Shown: positions 43,285 through 51,378 of the stretch, piece by piece
Layout of the letters: every line of letters begins with the position of its first letter
Position numbering within the stretch: position 1 is the stretch's first letter
Assembly (NCBI GenBank): GCA_002393735.1
Contig: DGTK01000017.1
Coordinates: 111,847-175,846, forward strand
Length of the DNA: 64,000 nucleotides
Direction: 5' to 3'
From: Lachnospiraceae bacterium UBA4338
Lineage (GTDB): Bacteria; Bacillota; Clostridia; Lachnospirales; Lachnospiraceae
Notes under the pieces: model-generated
What the model was told of the DNA's origin: nothing
The model's input: only the letters and a program-made list of their open reading frames with translations
Database searches by the model: none
Position numbers and translations under genes: made by a program

Positions 43285-44619
43285 TTATTCGTAATACTGG
43301 AAGGATAAGCCGTACATTCTGACTGTATCTCCTTCGTTTATGCCTAATTCTTTTAATTTATCAAGGATTTCATTCTCCTTAAGGAAGTTCTGGAAGAACA
43401 TGAAGCCCTTTTCTGACTCAAGATTTGTGTAGCCAAGCATCTTTTCAATTCTAGGGCCTTCAACCACATATTCCTTATTCTCTGAATCATATGTAACTTC
43501 AAATGGTTCGTTAGTAAAGGATAATTCATATTCCGGGAAGAATTCACTTTCGAATACCAGTGGTTCTTCTTCCATATTCTTAAGGATGTCAGATACATAA
43601 TATAACATCTCACTAAGGCCTTCGCCGGTTACAGCGCTTATTGGAAAAACCTTTATTCCCTTAGGCTCGAATTCTTCTTTAAGTGATGTAATTATATCTT
43701 TTGAATCCTCATAAATAAGCTCGCCGTTATCATCAATATCAATTGCTTCTTTTTCAGCGTTAATGGAATCGATTTTATTGGCAGCAATTATCTGCGGTTT
43801 ATTCTCAAGATCTGAATTATATTTCTTAAGTTCATCATTGATGGTATAGAAATCTTCTACAGGATTTCTTCCCTCAGTTGATGCGGCGTCAAGAACATGA
43901 ATAAATACTCTTGTTCTTTCGATATGCCTTAAGAACTTATGACCAAGACCTGCTCCATCAGCAGCGCCTTCAATAAGTCCGGGAATGTCTGCCATTACAA
44001 AACTGTTATCGCCAAGATTTACAACACCTAAATGAGGAGTAATTGTTGTAAAATGGTAGTTTGCTATTTCAGGTTTTGCATTGGTAACATGGGCAAGCAG
44101 GGTTGATTTACCAACATTTGGATAACCTATTAAACCTACATCAGCAATTAATTTAAGTTCAAGTATAAGATTTAATTCTCTTCCCGGCTGACCAGGCTGC
44201 GCATATTTAGGAGCCTGCATTGTGGATGTTGCATAATGCTGGTTGCCGTTTCCGCCTTTTCCGCCTTTGAGAATAACATATTCATCTTCAGTATCAGACA
44301 TATCATATATTACTTTGCCTGAATTCTCTTCTCTGATGACTGTGCCGGCAGGAACATTGATAATGATATCACTGCCGTTTTTTCCCCGACAGTTTCTTTT
44401 CTTGCCATCTTCACCATTTTCAGCTTTATATTTGCGCACAGCTCTAAAAGGGCTTAATGTATTAAGTCCTTTATCTATTTTAAAGATAACACTTCCACCG
44501 TCTCCGCCGTCACCACCATCCGGACCGCCGTCAGGGACATATTTCTCTCTTCTGAAAGATACATGGCCGTCGCCACCTTTACCGCTTCTTATATATATTT
44601 TAGCAAAATCACAAAACAT
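43285..44619 (-). CDS. obgE: Obg GTPase (ribosome assembly)
   Basis: 444 residues. The Gly-rich Obg domain (FCDFAKIYIRSGKGGDG, RREKYVPDGGPDGGDGG) precedes the G domain with GYPNVGKSTLL (P-loop), ADIPGLIEGAADGAGLG (switch II) and NKID, and a C-terminal OCT domain (about 350-430), the three-domain Firmicutes form. Obg promotes 50S maturation and takes part in stress responses. A terminator separates it from rpmA. Confidence 0.97.
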   Translation of the reverse strand: MFCDFAKIYIRSGKGGDGHVSFRREKYVPDGGPDGGDGGDGGSVIFKIDKGLNTLSPFRAVRKYKAENGEDGKKRNCRGKNGSDIIINVPAGTVIREENSGKVIYDMSDTEDEYVILKGGKGGNGNQHYATSTMQAPKYAQPGQPGRELNLILELKLIADVGLIGYPNVGKSTLLAHVTNAKPEIANYHFTTITPHLGVVNLGDNSFVMADIPGLIEGAADGAGLGHKFLRHIERTRVFIHVLDAASTEGRNPVEDFYTINDELKKYNSDLENKPQIIAANKIDSINAEKEAIDIDDNGELIYEDSKDIITSLKEEFEPKGIKVFPISAVTGEGLSEMLYYVSDILKNMEEEPLVFESEFFPEYELSFTNEPFEVTYDSENKEYVVEGPRIEKMLGYTNLESEKGFMFFQNFLKENEILDKLKELGINEGDTVRMYGLSFQYYE

Positions 44620-44630
44620 ATTAACACCTT

Positions 44631-44662
44631 AAAGAAAAAGCCTCAATTAATAATTGAGGCTT
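44631..44662 (-). terminator. Terminator after rpmA
   Basis: Perfect 12-bp palindrome AAGCCTCAATTA (44638-44649)/TAATTGAGGCTT (44650-44661). On the minus strand it is followed by TTTTTCTTT, ending the rplU-prp-rpmA operon, with obg beyond it. Confidence 0.85.
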
Positions 44663-44674
44663 AAAAATAACTTC

Positions 44675-44959
44675 TTATTTCTCTACAGGATAAACACTAG
44701 CCTGCTTCTTGTCTCTTCCCTTACGCTCAAAACGAAGAGTTCCATCAACTAAAGCGAACAATGTATCATCTCCACCGATACCTACATTAGTACCTGGATG
44801 AATCTTAGTTCCTCTTTGTCTGTATATAATATTGCCGGCTTTAACGAACTGTCCGTCAGCTCTCTTAGCACCAAGTCTCTTGGATTCAGAGTCTCTACCG
44901 TTCTTTGTAGAACCGACACCCTTTTTATGAGCGAATAATTGAAGGTTCATTTGTAACAT
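44675..44959 (-). CDS. rpmA: 50S ribosomal protein L27 with Prp-cleavable N-terminus
   Basis: 94 residues. The N-terminus MLQMNLQLFA-HKKGVGSTKNGRDSE has the Firmicutes extension removed by Prp protease after LQLFA; mature L27 then starts HKKG and reaches the peptidyl-transferase centre. It follows prp and rplU in the standard order. Confidence 0.96.
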   Translation of the reverse strand: MLQMNLQLFAHKKGVGSTKNGRDSESKRLGAKRADGQFVKAGNIIYRQRGTKIHPGTNVGIGGDDTLFALVDGTLRFERKGRDKKQASVYPVEK

Positions 44960-44962
44960 GAC

Positions 44963-45289
44963 TTACACCTCCTTATAATCTACTGTTAAATACTTATCGC
45001 CATATTCTTCGGCGATGTTCTTAAGACCTAATTCAAGTGAATCAATTAATAATTTAGTTCCGTCTTTGGTATTATCTTTTAATACTACTATAAGTAATCC
45101 ATCAGATTCTTCGGATGAAATTAAATCATCAGTTAAACTTTCAATGGAATTAACAGTATTAATTAATAATGTTGAAACTGCGCAACATACAAGATCATGA
45201 CCATTTTTATTTTTCTTAAAACCGGCATGACCTGAAGCATATATTGCCTTGATATCACCATTATGTCTGTTAAATGTTATCTTAACCAT
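44963..45289 (-). CDS. prp: Ribosomal-processing cysteine protease Prp
   Basis: 108 residues. The catalytic His is in SGHAGF and the Cys in DLVCCAVSTL, the two blocks of Prp (YsxB), which cleaves the L27 N-terminus. It lies between rplU and rpmA, 3 bases from rpmA, matching its substrate gene. Confidence 0.94.
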   Translation of the reverse strand: MVKITFNRHNGDIKAIYASGHAGFKKNKNGHDLVCCAVSTLLINTVNSIESLTDDLISSEESDGLLIVVLKDNTKDGTKLLIDSLELGLKNIAEEYGDKYLTVDYKEV

Positions 45290-45298
45290 AACAAAACC

Positions 45299-45604
45299 TT
45301 AAGCGTTGATTGAATTGATTTTTACGCTTGTGTATGCTTGTCTGTGACCATTTTTCTTATGATAGCCTGATTTTCTCTTATACTTATATACAAGAACCTT
45401 CTTAGCTCTGGCCTGCTTAAGAACAGTTGCTGATACAGTAGAATTAGAAACATCGCTGCCAACTTTTAAGCCGTCACCACCGATAGCTAATACGTTATCA
45501 AAAGTAACTTCCTTACCTTCTTCAACGTCTAACTTCTCTACATTAATTACATCTCCCTCGGCAACTTTATACTGCTTGCCACCGGTTGCTATAATTGCGT
45601 ACAT
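45299..45604 (-). CDS. rplU: 50S ribosomal protein L21
   Basis: 101 residues. MYAIIATGGKQYKVAEGDVI, VLVYKYKRKSGYHKKNGHRQ and TSVKI are the family blocks. AAGGAGG precedes the ATG. First gene of rplU-prp-rpmA, with a strong promoter and a leader. Confidence 0.97.
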   Translation of the reverse strand: MYAIIATGGKQYKVAEGDVINVEKLDVEEGKEVTFDNVLAIGGDGLKVGSDVSNSTVSATVLKQARAKKVLVYKYKRKSGYHKKNGHRQAYTSVKINSINA

Positions 45605-45685
45605 AAGGCACCTCCTTATTAACTTTACTCGCTAGTTTTGGTGATGTCTAAAAGACATACTTATACCTAACTAAGCGGCATACCT
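45605..45685 (-). ncRNA. Likely L21 leader (autoregulatory 5' UTR)
   Basis: The ~80-base untranslated leader between the rplU promoter and its start codon contains the hairpin ATGTCT-TTT-AGACAT and a conserved-looking CTAGCGAG before the ribosome binding site. An L21 leader is known in Firmicutes; the match here is by position and structure, not by a covariance search. Confidence 0.55.
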
Positions 45686-45689
45686 TGAT

Positions 45690-45719
45690 ATATTATCATT
45701 ATTGGTAGGATAATGTCAA
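45690..45719 (-). promoter_or_regulatory. Strong promoter of the rplU operon
   Basis: On the minus strand TTGACA (45714-45719, perfect), 18 bases and extended TGA-TAATAT (-10 at 45690-45695). Confidence 0.8.
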
Positions 45720-45742
45720 GCAAATTATGTAAAAATCGTACT

Positions 45743-45866
45743 CATCGAGTTAAACTGCTTCGCACTTTAACTCGATGTCGCGTTGCCTGTCAAATACAAA
45801 TTCATGCAAGCATGATTTGTACTTGACAGGCTTATCGCGCAAAACAGCGCCACCGAAGTGACGCTG
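45743..45866. repeat. Cluster of three hairpins downstream of the SHOCT-repeat gene
   Basis: Three adjacent inverted repeats: 12-bp perfect stem CATCGAGTTAAA at 45743-45754/45766-45777; GCCTGTCAA at 45785-45793/45823-45831 with a second inner stem; and CAGCG-C-CAC/GTG-A-CGCTG at 45845-45866. The first, read on the minus strand, is followed by a short T-run and might terminate the SHOCT-repeat gene. The other two are unexplained and more GC-rich than the flanks. Confidence 0.7.
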
Positions 45867-45888
45867 CTTAAATTTAGCTGTGAATGAA

Positions 45889-47589
45889 TTATAATTCGCT
45901 CATAAGTTTCATCTTGTAATTTGTAAATTCATCAGATGTGAGCATTCCAACTTTCTCGAGATCCATAAGCTTCTTAACGCTAACCTGGAACTCTTCAGTT
46001 GATTCGTGTGGTTTGAAGATGTCTGCGATAAACTCTTCTTTCTTAAGGTTGTAATCTTCTTCAGAGATAAGTCCCATCTTAGGAGAAGCGATATAAATCT
46101 CAACCTTTGTAACATAATCATCAATTGCGCTAACCTTACGAAGAAGATCAACCTTCTTAGCATGGAAGTCACTGTCTGATAACCAGTTGCACTCTTTAAG
46201 AGCGATAAGTCTTTCAACAACAACCTTGAATTCATCTACATTGCTCCATGGAGCATTGTTAACGAAATCATTGATAACCTGCTGCTGCTTTGCTCTGAAG
46301 TCGTTCTCTGTGATAACCTTGGCATCAACAAGAACTGGCCACTTATTAAGCTTATCTTTAAGTGTAGGAATTGGATCTTCAAATCCTACATCGATGATAT
46401 CAACTAATGACTGAATCTTCAGTTTGAATTCATCATCTGAAAGCATTCCAACTTCTTTAAGGATTGGCCATCTCTCTAACTTGTGAAGAAGAACTGTATT
46501 TGTATCATTGTAATCAAATTCAACTTCATCAAGAATTGATTTCTTCTTCTCTTCAAATTCAACATCGTTAATCATACCGCCAATCTTGAGGTATGGTAAC
46601 TTCTCGATGTTGCTCTTGTATTCGTTAAGATCCTTAACATCTGTATTGCAGCACTCTTTGATGATGTCAGCCTTACGAGCATTGAATTCTGAATCATCAA
46701 GCATACCCATATCTTTAAGAACAACAAGTTTCTCAACCTTGGTATTGAAATCTGACATTCCGCATAATTCGCTGACAAGTTCTAACTTCTTGGCATCGAA
46801 TTCCTTCTCAGATAACATACCACAGTCTTTTAAGATATATAACTTCTCTAATCTCTTCTGGAAATCTTCTGAGTTGTCCTCTTCCTTCTTTGCTGGAGCC
46901 GGAGCTGGAGCAGGTGGAGGTGTAGGAGCTGTTCTTCTGCTAAGTACTGGTGTACTTGGAATTGGTGCAGCTGCTGGAGCAGGTGCTGGTGTTGGAACTG
47001 CTTCTGCTCTCTTAAGTAATGATGATCCAAACTCTTCTGCAGGTGCCTCAGCCTTAGGTGCTCTGGCAGGTGCTGGAGCTGGAGCCTCAGCCTTAACTGG
47101 AGCTGGCTTAGGAGCCGGAGCTTCCGGTTTCTTAACTGGCTGTGGTTCAGGAGCCTGTACAGGTTTAACTACAGGAGTACCTGTAGGTCTCTGGATTGGC
47201 TGGCTCTGTGTTGTAGCCTGCTTAACCGGAGCTGCTGCGTTGCTTCCGCCTGAACTTTCTTTCAACTGACCTAATTTCTCGATAACTATATCTATATCCT
47301 TAATAGAAGGGAAAATAGTCTGTGCTTTCTTTGTACCATATAAACTGGTAATTCTTGTGTTCATGATCAAGGCCTGGTTACCCATATATTCACCTTTCAG
47401 AACTTCACGAACATCAGTAAGAGGATAATCGAAATTGTCTATGTAACCGTTTCTTCCCTCTTCGTTACAGATAAAAGCCTTTCCTGAGATTCTGTCCCCG
47501 TCAATTTTTAAGAAAAGCTTGTCTCCGCCTTTCAATAGCTTATTTTTAATGCTACCGCTGTAATTACAAGTAAAAACTTGAGCTGCCAT
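45889..47589 (-). CDS. Protein with eight tandem SHOCT-like repeats behind a Pro/Ala-rich linker
   Basis: 566 residues of unknown function. Residues 1-110 form a beta-rich N-terminal domain (VFTCNYSGSIKNKLLKGGDK; similar in size to PH-like domains). Residues 115-240 are a Pro/Ala/Lys linker with the motif EEFGSSLLKRAE at 185-196. Residues 243-566 hold eight units of 37-45 residues with the SHOCT pattern (LxxLKxxGMLSxxEFxxKKxxLL): cores at about 247, 286, 328, 371, 414, 459, 496 and 538. SHOCT units are usually single or double. I chose ATG 47589 after GGGAGG. It has its own promoter. Role, partners and location are not known; cytoplasmic (no signal). Confidence 0.88.
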   Translation of the reverse strand: MAAQVFTCNYSGSIKNKLLKGGDKLFLKIDGDRISGKAFICNEEGRNGYIDNFDYPLTDVREVLKGEYMGNQALIMNTRITSLYGTKKAQTIFPSIKDIDIVIEKLGQLKESSGGSNAAAPVKQATTQSQPIQRPTGTPVVKPVQAPEPQPVKKPEAPAPKPAPVKAEAPAPAPARAPKAEAPAEEFGSSLLKRAEAVPTPAPAPAAAPIPSTPVLSRRTAPTPPPAPAPAPAKKEEDNSEDFQKRLEKLYILKDCGMLSEKEFDAKKLELVSELCGMSDFNTKVEKLVVLKDMGMLDDSEFNARKADIIKECCNTDVKDLNEYKSNIEKLPYLKIGGMINDVEFEEKKKSILDEVEFDYNDTNTVLLHKLERWPILKEVGMLSDDEFKLKIQSLVDIIDVGFEDPIPTLKDKLNKWPVLVDAKVITENDFRAKQQQVINDFVNNAPWSNVDEFKVVVERLIALKECNWLSDSDFHAKKVDLLRKVSAIDDYVTKVEIYIASPKMGLISEEDYNLKKEEFIADIFKPHESTEEFQVSVKKLMDLEKVGMLTSDEFTNYKMKLMSEL

Positions 47590-47660
47590 TAAAATAACCT
47601 CCCTTTCATTCACGCTATATGGATGATGAACTTTTTATGCCTTTAGTCAAAAAAACAAAA

Positions 47661-47681
47661 CAAAATTCACAAAGAATTTTG
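47661..47681. promoter_or_regulatory. Inverted repeat in the SHOCT-repeat gene leader
   Basis: CAAAATTC-ACAAA-GAATTTTG, a perfect 8-bp inverted repeat between the promoter and start codon; a possible operator or small hairpin. Confidence 0.45.
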
Positions 47682-47719
47682 CGTTTTAAACATATATTTG
47701 TTCAAAATCACTTATCAAT

Positions 47720-47748
47720 ATAATACCAATAAATGACCTATTTTTCAA
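47720..47748 (-). promoter_or_regulatory. Promoter of the SHOCT-repeat gene
   Basis: On the minus strand TTGAAA (47743-47748), 17 bases and TATTAT (47720-47725), leaving a leader of about 125 bases. Confidence 0.6.
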
Positions 47749-47758
47749 GTTTTTTTTA

Positions 47759-48769
47759 TTAAATCTCTATAAACTGTTCAGACAACATTAAGCCTGATTT
47801 TTTTCTTGTTATTTCCGCCAAACCGAGGGCTGTAAAATCGTGAATATGCACAAAATTATCCTCCAGCGCCATGGTTTTTAAAGCATCAAAGAGTGTAATT
47901 CTGTCTTCTTTATCAGGCATATTGATAAAATCAACGATTATTATTCCTGATATATTTCTTAAGGTAAGCTGCAGCATAATCTCTTTGGATGCTTCCAAAT
48001 TAATATCAAGTGCCGATAATTTATCAGTGGATTTAGCACCATTTACATCAATAACACACATGCTCTCAGTGTTCTCTATGTATATTGATGCACCGCTCTT
48101 TAAGTTTATTTTTGATGAAAATACATTATTTAAGTGTTTTTCAACTGAAAATACAACATTTAATGGAACAAGATTATCATCGTAAACTGAAACATTATGT
48201 AAACCTTTAGCCGATGCTACAGATTTTACCATTTCAAAAAGTTCTTTTGTTTCGCAGATAATACGGTCATTTTCATCTAGATAATCAATGAGACTTAAGA
48301 TATTGGACTGACCTTCCTTAAGAACATAATAGTCAGTGAGTGTTTTTGCTTTTGTTATCAGTTCATTTATATTGTCATCTTTAATTTTGCAGGTTGCAGA
48401 TGATAATTTGTTCTTCGAAGGAAGCCTTTTGATCTGAACAAGAACATTATCTCCAACTCTTAATGCACCGCCATCTCTTGATAAATTGCATTCCGGAAGA
48501 TAATCGGTCTTACGCATAAAAAGTTTCTGCTTATCCTTCGCCAGCAGGAAAAGCGCATCAGTTCCCGGACTTATACTGTCGACTTTGGCAATAACGACAG
48601 ATTTTTCAGCCAAAACCTTATCGGCCTTCGAAACAATCCTTATAAGTCTGTCATCCTTAATCAGCATCGACAGAATGCTTCCTTTATAATTCAAAAAAAG
48701 CAGAGTCCTGGCGAAGGCGCCATTATTTATATTTTTGCCATCCTGGCCTTTTGGAATTGGTTTAATCAT
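47759..48769 (-). CDS. Minimal RNase E/G-family protein
   Basis: 336 residues of the RNase E/G family, endoribonucleases in RNA processing and decay. An S1-like N-terminal domain (VVIAKVDSISPGTDALFLL) leads to the DNase I-like catalytic part with Asp in IENTESMCVIDVNG and in ISGIIIVDFINM, the two magnesium ligands. It ends soon after LGLAEITRKKSG; the CPxCxG zinc-link and the C-terminal small domain of RNase G are missing (489 residues in E. coli). No continuation is found downstream, so this is a short form, not a frameshift. The start overlaps the DUF2344 gene by 4 bases. Confidence 0.88.
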   Translation of the reverse strand: MIKPIPKGQDGKNINNGAFARTLLFLNYKGSILSMLIKDDRLIRIVSKADKVLAEKSVVIAKVDSISPGTDALFLLAKDKQKLFMRKTDYLPECNLSRDGGALRVGDNVLVQIKRLPSKNKLSSATCKIKDDNINELITKAKTLTDYYVLKEGQSNILSLIDYLDENDRIICETKELFEMVKSVASAKGLHNVSVYDDNLVPLNVVFSVEKHLNNVFSSKINLKSGASIYIENTESMCVIDVNGAKSTDKLSALDINLEASKEIMLQLTLRNISGIIIVDFINMPDKEDRITLFDALKTMALEDNFVHIHDFTALGLAEITRKKSGLMLSEQFIEI

Positions 48770-49494
48770 CTTTTTGCTCCGAGAGATATAAAAGCATCAT
48801 CTTCTATTGTATATAAATCTGTACGAAGAAGATTGAAATTCTCGCTATACTCAGCATTTTCAAGTTCATAAAGACATTTTACAGCCTCTTTAGGATTAAG
48901 ATTCCCACTGCTTGATGCATTAACCAGAACATATAAATCATCATCTGACAATGTAAGACCTTTATCCTTAATATTGGTCCTAATCCCCGCCGGAAGTTCC
49001 GTCACTTTACAGATTTCATAAATGAAAGGCTTTATATCACTGGTTTTCTCAGACTTCTTGGTCTTCTTTGTAAAGAGAATCTCATCTTTTGAATTATAAT
49101 CAGAAATTGCCTTATCAATATCAAAAGGCAGAGCATCTTTAAATCTGATAATATAGCCTGCAGCCTGAACTGAAGCCATGGCATTTTCTGCGTCATCCGG
49201 AAGCAAAATGATATCCTCGATATGCATTCCGTAAGCCATCTGAGCATCCAGATCTTCTTTCATCTTTTCAAGAGAATCATAGGAATTAGCCTCAATGTCG
49301 AAATATTCAGCCAGACCTTCCAGACCGATTCCCATTGGAAAAGCAAAAGACATAATCTGGTGTGGACTAAAGCCTTCTGTATATTTAATGTCTATGTCAG
49401 CTCTCTTAACAGCTTTCTGGAAATATCTGAGGATATCCAGGTGGCCTATGAATTTAAGGGGGCCGATTTTGCTAAATTTGATTCTTAATTTCAT
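48766..49494 (-). CDS. Radical-SAM-linked DUF2344 protein
   Basis: 242 residues of the TIGR03936/DUF2344 family, fused or adjacent to TIGR03960 radical SAM proteins in many bacteria. It opens RIKFSKIGPLKFIGHLDILR and has FSPHQIMSFAFPMGIGLEGLAEYFDIE. The function is unknown, but the repeated link to the radical SAM gene and to RNase E/G-rplU suggests an RNA or ribosome-related modification. It lies 8 bases after the radical SAM gene. Confidence 0.88.
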   Translation of the reverse strand: MKLRIKFSKIGPLKFIGHLDILRYFQKAVKRADIDIKYTEGFSPHQIMSFAFPMGIGLEGLAEYFDIEANSYDSLEKMKEDLDAQMAYGMHIEDIILLPDDAENAMASVQAAGYIIRFKDALPFDIDKAISDYNSKDEILFTKKTKKSEKTSDIKPFIYEICKVTELPAGIRTNIKDKGLTLSDDDLYVLVNASSSGNLNPKEAVKCLYELENAEYSENFNLLRTDLYTIEDDAFISLGAKR

Positions 49495-49502
49495 AAAAAT
49501 AC

Positions 49503-51368
49503 CTATTTATAAAAGCAGAATTTACCGGAGCCATATACGCTGGCGCCGCACATCTGGCATTTTTCCTTGCAGTTAACAGTAGTTTCGCCTCTCTGAGCTT
49601 TAAGATATTCTTTCTTAAGGAAATTCTTGGTAACGCCTATGTCAATGAAATCCCATGGCAAAATCTCCGCCAGATCTCTTTCTCTGTCAATGTAAAATTT
49701 ATAATCAATTCCGCATTCCTCAAAAGAATCAAGCCAGTTCTGGAATATGAAGAATTCGTTCCAGGCATCGAAGAAACTGCCTTTTTGATATGCTTTATAT
49801 ATGGCCTTGGAGACTTTTCTGTCGCCTCTTGCGAATATTCCTTCCAAAACGGAAACATCTGTATCGTGCCATATGTATTTAATGCTCTTTTGGTTAAGAG
49901 TTTTAATTATACCCTGTCTTGTGGTAAAAGCCTTGTCCCTGAATTCTTCGAGGGAGCACATTCTGCTCCACTGAAAAGCCGTAAAAGGCTTTGGAATAAA
50001 GAAAGATGTACTGGCTGTAATTGAAACTCGGCCGTTTCTCTCAGATTTAGGCACTGTTTCATAATAAACTGCAGCCACCTTGTTACAAAGTTCGCCTATG
50101 CCTTCAATATCCTCGTTAGTCTCGGTAGGAAGACCAAGCATGAAATAAAATTTAACCTTATTCCAGCCGCCCTCAAAGGCAAGTTTGGCACCGCCTAGAA
50201 TAACCTCCTCGGTCAATCCTTTGTTGATTACATTACGAAGCCTCTGGGATCCGGCCTCTGCCGCAAAGGTTAAGGATGTCTTCTTTACATCCTGCACTTT
50301 ATTCATAACATCCAGGGAAAATGAGTCTATTCTAAGGCTTGGAAGAGATATATTAACCTTCCTTTTGTTACATTCATCAATCAAAAAACCAAGTAAGTCA
50401 TATAGACCGGTATAGTCACTGGAACTTAAGGAACTTAAGCATATTTCCTCGTGTCCCGTATTATCCATAAGCTCGATGGCATATTTCTTTAATACCTCAA
50501 TATCCCTCTCTCTTATAGGTCTGTAGAGCTGACCTGCCTGACAGAATCTGCAGCCTCTGGTGCAGCCACGCATAATCTCTAAGGTTAATCTGTCCTGAGT
50601 TGCCTTAATAAACGGAATTACAGGTTTAGTGGGATAATAAGTATGATTTAAATCCTCTTCCACTTCTTTCCTGATGGTCGTTGGAATATCATCAAAAAGC
50701 GGGAAGAATCTTTTGATTGTCCCGTCTTCGTTATATTCAACATCATATAAAGAAGGCACATATATACCCGGCACTTTGGCAGCATGATGGAGAAAATCAG
50801 CCCTGGAAACTCCGTTTTTCTTATCTTCTTTATATAAATCCAGAAGTTCTCTGTACCTGGTTTCACCCTCTCCTATATAAAACATATCAAAGAATTCGGC
50901 TATAGGTTCAGGATTATACGAACATGGTCCGCCGCCAATTACAATCGGATCATCTTCAGTTCTGTCTTTTGAAAAAATCGGAATTTTGGCGAGGTCAAGA
51001 ATCTGCAATATATTGGTATAACACATCTCATACTGCAGAGTAATGCCAAGAAAATCAAAATCTTTAACCGGATCCTGACTCTCAAGAGCAAATAAAGGGA
51101 TATCCTTTTCTCTCATGATTTTATCAAGATCAGGCCACGGTGAATAAACCCTTTCACAATATGTATCTTCAAAAGAATTAAACATATCATATAGGATCTG
51201 TATCCCTAAATGGCTCATACCAATTTCATAGACATCAGGAAAGCACATACAAAAACGAAGGGTATCTGGTGTGATATCCTTCATTATTGAATTAATTTCT
51301 AAGCCTATGTATCTGGCCGGTTTTTCAATTTGCATTAAAATATCATCAGATAATGCAAGTTCTCTCAA
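49503..51368 (-). CDS. TIGR03960-family B12-binding radical SAM protein
   Basis: 621 residues. The N-terminus (EKPARYIGLEINSIMKD) and a B12-binding-like domain (PDVYEIGMSHLGIQILYDMF) come first, then the radical SAM core with CTRGCRFCQAG (CxxxCxxC), and GGGPCSYNPEPIAEFFD. The C-terminal end has CKEKCQMCGA and YGSGKFCFYK, possibly a second metal site. The reaction is unknown. I start it at TTG 51368 with AAGGAG 6 bases upstream, matching the family start; TTG 51395 is also in frame but worse. It overlaps hisIE by 12 bases. Confidence 0.88.
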   Translation of the reverse strand: MRELALSDDILMQIEKPARYIGLEINSIMKDITPDTLRFCMCFPDVYEIGMSHLGIQILYDMFNSFEDTYCERVYSPWPDLDKIMREKDIPLFALESQDPVKDFDFLGITLQYEMCYTNILQILDLAKIPIFSKDRTEDDPIVIGGGPCSYNPEPIAEFFDMFYIGEGETRYRELLDLYKEDKKNGVSRADFLHHAAKVPGIYVPSLYDVEYNEDGTIKRFFPLFDDIPTTIRKEVEEDLNHTYYPTKPVIPFIKATQDRLTLEIMRGCTRGCRFCQAGQLYRPIRERDIEVLKKYAIELMDNTGHEEICLSSLSSSDYTGLYDLLGFLIDECNKRKVNISLPSLRIDSFSLDVMNKVQDVKKTSLTFAAEAGSQRLRNVINKGLTEEVILGGAKLAFEGGWNKVKFYFMLGLPTETNEDIEGIGELCNKVAAVYYETVPKSERNGRVSITASTSFFIPKPFTAFQWSRMCSLEEFRDKAFTTRQGIIKTLNQKSIKYIWHDTDVSVLEGIFARGDRKVSKAIYKAYQKGSFFDAWNEFFIFQNWLDSFEECGIDYKFYIDRERDLAEILPWDFIDIGVTKNFLKKEYLKAQRGETTVNCKEKCQMCGASVYGSGKFCFYK

Positions 51369-51378
51369 AATAAGCTCC

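Noticed and set aside
45720..45888. A small protein gene within the hairpin cluster
   Set aside because: No open frame of useful length with a ribosome binding site; the structure is dominated by inverted repeats.
46586..47269. A 227-codon open frame antisense to the SHOCT-repeat protein
   Set aside because: It is the mirror of the Pro/Ala-rich linker (giving Gly/Ala/Thr-rich product), lacks a ribosome binding site and conflicts with the clear sense gene.
47614..47758. Frameshifted remainder of RNase E/G with the zinc-link
   Set aside because: The region after the stop is AT-rich promoter and leader with no frame containing a CPxCxG-like block.
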